This document shows positions 60,983 to 64,000 of a stretch of DNA of 64,000 nt, piece by piece (position 1 is the first letter of the stretch; each line of letters opens with the position of its first letter). Under the pieces are notes generated by a model. It was not told the DNA's origin and made no database searches. It saw nothing but the letters and a program-made list of their open reading frames with translations. The position numbers and the translations under genes are program-made. The stretch covers positions 14,426-78,425 of the forward strand of contig NZ_BKZR01000011.1 of NCBI RefSeq assembly GCF_008974225.1, in the 5' to 3' direction. This DNA comes from Weizmannia acidilactici (GTDB lineage Bacteria > Bacillota > Bacilli > Bacillales > Bacillaceae_C).

Positions 60983-62110
60983 TTACTCAAATTTAATAAT
61001 AATCCTCGATGAATCCCCTTTTGCCAATTTATCGAACCCTTCATTAATCTCTTCCAAAGTTATAAAATCGCTCACCAATCGGTCAACCGGCAAGCGGCCG
61101 TTTTTAAACAAATCGATAAAATGGGGAATATCCCTTTCCGGAACACAACTGCCAAGATATGACCCTTTCAAAGTCCTTTCCTCTGCCGTTAGCGTAACAT
61201 ACGGGAAAGAAAAATGATGTTCAGGGTGCGGCAATCCCGTTGTGACGGTTGTACCACCGCGTTTTGTAATCCCGTAAGCCACTTCCATCGCCGTCACTGC
61301 CCCCGCCGTTTCAAATACATAATCAAGCCCGCCGCCGGTTGCTTCCAGGATTTTCTTCACAACATCAGCATTTTTAGAGTTAAAGACATCCGTTGCCCCC
61401 AACTTTTTCGCCTGTTTTAATTTATTTTCATTAATGTCTACAGCAACCACACGGCTGGCCCCCGCGGAAACAGCCCCGATCAATGCACTTAATCCAACGC
61501 CGCCCAAGCCAACAACGGCAACCGTGCTCCCTAACTTTATGCGGGCAGTATTAACAACTGCGCCTACGCCTGTAATTACAGCACATCCAAAAAGAGCCAG
61601 TTTTTCAAATGGAATATCTTTGTCCACTTTAATTAAAGAACGGCGCGACACAACAGCGTATTCAGAAAAAGCGGATACGCCGAGATGGTGTTTCACATCC
61701 TTTTTTCCTACATGCAGCCGGATGCCGCCCCCGATTAATGTGCCTGCCGTATTTGATGCCGCCCCTGTTTCACATAACGCCGGGCGCCCCTCCTTGCATG
61801 GCAAACAATGTCCGCAGCTTGGCACAAAGACACAGACAACATGGTCACCCGGCTCCAGGTCAACCACACCTTCGCCTGTTTTTATGACTTCACCGGAAGC
61901 CTCATGTCCCAGCGCCATTGGTAAAGGCCGCGGTCTGCTTCCATTCACGACCGACAAATCTGAATGACATAAACTGGCCGCCTTCATTTTGACTAATACT
62001 TCCCCATATTCTGGTTCATCCAGCTCCAATGTTTCAATTTTAATCGGTTTGCTTTCTTCATAAGGCACGGGTGCACCCGATTCCCACAGTACAGCAGATT
62101 TAATTTTCAT
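60983..62110 (-). CDS. Zinc-dependent NAD(P) alcohol dehydrogenase (MDR family)
   Basis: 375 residues. Catalytic zinc: Cys in AASLCHSDLS, GHEASGEV, and Cys in VITGVG-adjacent FGCAV. Structural zinc lobe CGHCLPCKEGRPALCE. Rossmann GLGGVGLSALIGAV. Class III-like length and order. Likely oxidises or reduces a primary alcohol/aldehyde; the exact substrate is not readable. A cre-like box (62199-62214) over the promoter suggests CcpA control. Confidence 0.92.
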   Translation of the reverse strand: MKIKSAVLWESGAPVPYEESKPIKIETLELDEPEYGEVLVKMKAASLCHSDLSVVNGSRPRPLPMALGHEASGEVIKTGEGVVDLEPGDHVVCVFVPSCGHCLPCKEGRPALCETGAASNTAGTLIGGGIRLHVGKKDVKHHLGVSAFSEYAVVSRRSLIKVDKDIPFEKLALFGCAVITGVGAVVNTARIKLGSTVAVVGLGGVGLSALIGAVSAGASRVVAVDINENKLKQAKKLGATDVFNSKNADVVKKILEATGGGLDYVFETAGAVTAMEVAYGITKRGGTTVTTGLPHPEHHFSFPYVTLTAEERTLKGSYLGSCVPERDIPHFIDLFKNGRLPVDRLVSDFITLEEINEGFDKLAKGDSSRIIIKFE

Positions 62111-62198
62111 TTCTTCATCTCCCCAGGAAATTCAAGGCATTATGTAATATTATTCCGATTATTATATAACAATGAAATTTTAATTTATATTTCGTTTT

Positions 62199-62214
62199 TT
62201 GTAAACGCTTTTAT
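62199..62214 (-). promoter_or_regulatory. cre-like CcpA site upstream of Zn-ADH gene
   Basis: TTGTAAACGCTTTTAT fits WTGNAANCGNWNNCAW with one mismatch. On the minus strand it overlaps TTTACA, followed after 17 bases by TAAAAT, so binding would block the promoter. Confidence 0.5.
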
Positions 62215-62271
62215 TCTTTATCTTTCTATACAAACTTGAACTTTCCTATGCCACTGTACATTTTGTTATAA

Positions 62272-62310
62272 AAAAAACAGCGCCTGTTCGTATTTGGGCG
62301 CCGTTTTTAT
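62272..62310 (-). terminator. Terminator of tRNA cluster
   Basis: AAAAC-A-GCGCC and GGCGC-C-GTTTT arms, 28 bases beyond the last tRNA 3' end on the minus strand. Confidence 0.75.
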
Positions 62311-62337
62311 TCATTACGATTAAGTACGATTAAGTTA

Positions 62338-62420
<83 letters not shown>

Positions 62421-62430
62421 AAAATATTGA

Positions 62431-62504
62431 TGGAGGCGGCAACCGGAATCGAACCGGTGATAAAGGTTTTGCAGACCTCTGCCTTACCTCTTGGCTATGC
62501 CGCC
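62431..62504 (-). tRNA. tRNA-Cys(GCA)
   Basis: Anticodon loop CTGCAAA; CCA encoded. Confidence 0.97.
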
Positions 62505-62509
62505 ATCAA

Positions 62510-62584
62510 TGGAGCGGAAGACGGGACTCGAACCCGCGACCCCCACCTTGGCAAGGTGGTGTTCTACCGCTGAACTACTTCCGC
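62510..62584 (-). tRNA. tRNA-Gly(GCC)
   Basis: Anticodon loop TTGCCAA; CCA encoded. Confidence 0.97.
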
Positions 62585-62587
62585 ATA

Positions 62588-62659
62588 CTGGGCCAGCTGG
62601 ATTCGAACCAGCGCATCACGGAGTCAAAGTCCGTTGCCTTACCGCTTGGCTATGGCCCA
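62588..62659 (-). tRNA. tRNA-Gln(TTG)
   Basis: Anticodon loop CTTTGAC; CCA not encoded. Confidence 0.96.
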
Positions 62660-62667
62660 ATCAAGTA

Positions 62668-62744
62668 TGGGGCGGATGGTGGGAATCGAACCCACGAATG
62701 CCGGAGCCACAATCCGGTGCGTTAACCACTTCGCCACAACCGCC
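62668..62744 (-). tRNA. tRNA-His(GTG)
   Basis: Anticodon loop TTGTGGC; extra 5' G typical of tRNA-His; CCA encoded. Confidence 0.96.
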
Positions 62745-62753
62745 ATTTTAAAG

Positions 62754-62827
62754 TGGCAGGGGCAGTAGGAATCGAACCCACACTGGAGGTTTTGGAGACC
62801 TCTGTTCTACCTTTAAACTATGCCCCT
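62754..62827 (-). tRNA. tRNA-Trp(CCA)
   Basis: Anticodon loop CTCCAAA; discriminator G; CCA end encoded. Confidence 0.97.
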
Positions 62828-62832
62828 GTACA

Positions 62833-62917
62833 TGGTGGAGGGGGACGGATTCGAACCGCCGAACCCTGAGGGAGCGGATTTACAGTCCGCCGCGTTTAGC
62901 CACTTCGCTACCCCTCC
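62833..62917 (-). tRNA. tRNA-Tyr(GTA)
   Basis: Class II tRNA with long variable arm; anticodon loop CTGTAAA; CCA encoded. Confidence 0.97.
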
Positions 62918-62925
62918 ATATTGCG

Positions 62926-63001
<76 letters not shown>

Positions 63002-63004
63002 CAG

Positions 63005-63080
63005 TGGTGGCTCGGGACGGAATCGAACCGCCGACACAAGGATTTTCAGTCCTTTGCTCTACCGACTGAGCTACCGAGCC
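63005..63080 (-). tRNA. tRNA-Phe(GAA)
   Basis: Anticodon loop CTGAAAA; CCA encoded. Confidence 0.97.
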
Positions 63081-63101
63081 ACGTTTATGTATCAAAGTGA
63101 A

Positions 63102-63177
63102 TGGCGGTCCCGACGGGACTCGAACCCGCGATCTCCTGCGTGACAGGCAGGCGTGATAACCGCTACACTACGGGACC
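63102..63177 (-). tRNA. tRNA-Asp(GTC)
   Basis: Anticodon loop CTGTCAC; CCA encoded. Confidence 0.97.
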
Positions 63178-63191
63178 TTCTATTATGTAAA

Positions 63192-63265
<74 letters not shown>

Positions 63266-63274
63266 ATAATAATA

Positions 63275-63350
63275 TGGTGGAGGATGACGGGATCGAACCG
63301 CCGACCCTCTGCTTGTAAGGCAGATGCTCTCCCAGCTGAGCTAATCCTCC
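63275..63350 (-). tRNA. tRNA-Val(TAC)
   Basis: Anticodon loop CTTACAA; CCA encoded. Confidence 0.97.
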
Positions 63351-63365
63351 TGAATATGTAAGAAA

Positions 63366-63440
63366 TGGTGACCCGTACGGGATTCGAACCCGTGTTACCG
63401 CCGTGAAAGGGCGGTGTCTTAACCGCTTGACCAACGGGCC
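63366..63440 (-). tRNA. tRNA-Glu(TTC)
   Basis: Anticodon loop CTTTCAC; CCA encoded. Confidence 0.97.
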
Positions 63441-63456
63441 AATGTATAAGTAATAA

Positions 63457-63549
63457 TGGCGGAGAGCAAGGGATTCGAACCCTTGAGACAGCTTTTAGCC
63501 GCCTACACGATTTCCAATCGTGCTCCTTCGACCTCTCGGACAGCTCTCC
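63457..63549 (-). tRNA. tRNA-Ser(GGA)
   Basis: Class II tRNA, long variable arm; anticodon loop TTGGAAA; CCA encoded. Confidence 0.97.
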
Positions 63550-63556
63550 ATCATAA

Positions 63557-63628
63557 CTCCGCAGGTAGGATTCGAACCTACGACCGATCGGTTAACAGCC
63601 GATTGCTCTACCACTGAGCTACTGCGGA
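63557..63628 (-). tRNA. tRNA-Asn(GTT)
   Basis: Anticodon loop CTGTTAA; CCA not encoded. First tRNA after 5S rRNA. Confidence 0.96.
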
Positions 63629-63634
63629 ATATCT

Positions 63635-63753
<119 letters not shown>

Positions 63754-63862
63754 TTAATGGCAAAAATTATTCTACCAAAAATAATTTTTGTTTTCAATAG
63801 GAAATTTTTATTTATTCCCTCAAAACCGGATGGGAGAGAAACCTTAAACCTTGAATCTTGAA

Positions 63863-64000
63863 TTTGTCCAGCTCCAGCGCCTATCGGCTAGCGTATTTCT
63901 ACGTCTTCTCCCTACGATAAGTCAACATCGGCTCGATACCTCACCGTGTTTCCTTTATCTCAGTCGAAATCCGTACGCCGATAAACGAGGCGCTTCCGCT
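63863..64000 (+). repeat. Dispersed repeat family B, copy 2 (runs to window edge)
   Basis: Shares several blocks with 28759-28912 in the same order, including CACCGTGTTTCCTTTATCT. It lies in the DNA before 5S rRNA, where a 23S-5S spacer would be expected. Confidence 0.8.

Overview
The window is chromosomal DNA from an endospore-forming member of the Bacillaceae. Gene content and order match the yhaX-yheA-yheB-yheC-yheD, yhdB/spoVR and queG(yhbA)-yhbB-cspR-prkA-yhbH neighbourhoods of Bacillus subtilis, but B. subtilis lacks the pyruvate formate-lyase pair found here. I infer a facultatively fermentative thermotolerant relative such as Heyndrickxia (Bacillus) coagulans. The species call is an inference from recalled families; no search was run.

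Layout. 1-7.3 kb: truncated yhaX, then yheA and yheB, divergent from four tandem YheC/YheD ATP-grasp genes. 7.5-9.6 kb: PucR-type regulator and msmX. 9.6-15 kb: zinc-ribbon protein, a SASP gene whose leader carries a tRNA-like element behind a sigma-G promoter, fumC, a class A PBP, a broken universal stress gene and a tiny YjcZ-type spore protein. 15.2-22 kb: dppBCDE-ykfCD dipeptide and murein-peptide uptake operon. 22-35.8 kb: C26 peptidase, corA, SGNH hydrolase, acyltransferase, spoVR, yhdB, bdbC plus a thioredoxin-like partner, yhcU, DUF47-pit, pbuO, an HD hydrolase and a GNAT. 35.8-43.5 kb: yhbH, prkA, trmL, yhbB, queG and ppaC. 43.7-47.4 kb: ferritin-like spore protein, a decayed proline iminopeptidase and a cystine-type ABC importer. 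47.6-54.5 kb: formate channel, Fe-alcohol dehydrogenase, pflB and pflA, a mixed-acid fermentation block with Rex/Fnr-like sites, interrupted by IS debris. 54.5-59.1 kb: decayed Zn-ADH, flavin reductase, DUF6241 protein and a translationally coupled SGNH esterase/ABC exporter. 59.6-63.8 kb: tRNA-Leu, LLM oxidoreductase, Zn-ADH, then a 15-gene tRNA cluster and 5S rRNA, all on the minus strand, pointing to an rRNA operon beyond the right edge.

Sporulation is the main theme. Matches to sigma-E (spoVR, prkA), sigma-G (SASP) and sigma-K (yjcZ, ferritin-like) promoters can be read directly. The second theme is anaerobic carbon flow (pflBA, focA, adh). Accessory DNA is decaying: two transposase remnants, two dispersed repeat families, a 209-bp element with perfect 21-bp inverted ends and several frameshifted genes. 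The most unusual item is the 67-nt tRNA-like sequence ending in CCA in the predicted 5' leader of the SASP mRNA (10064-10130).
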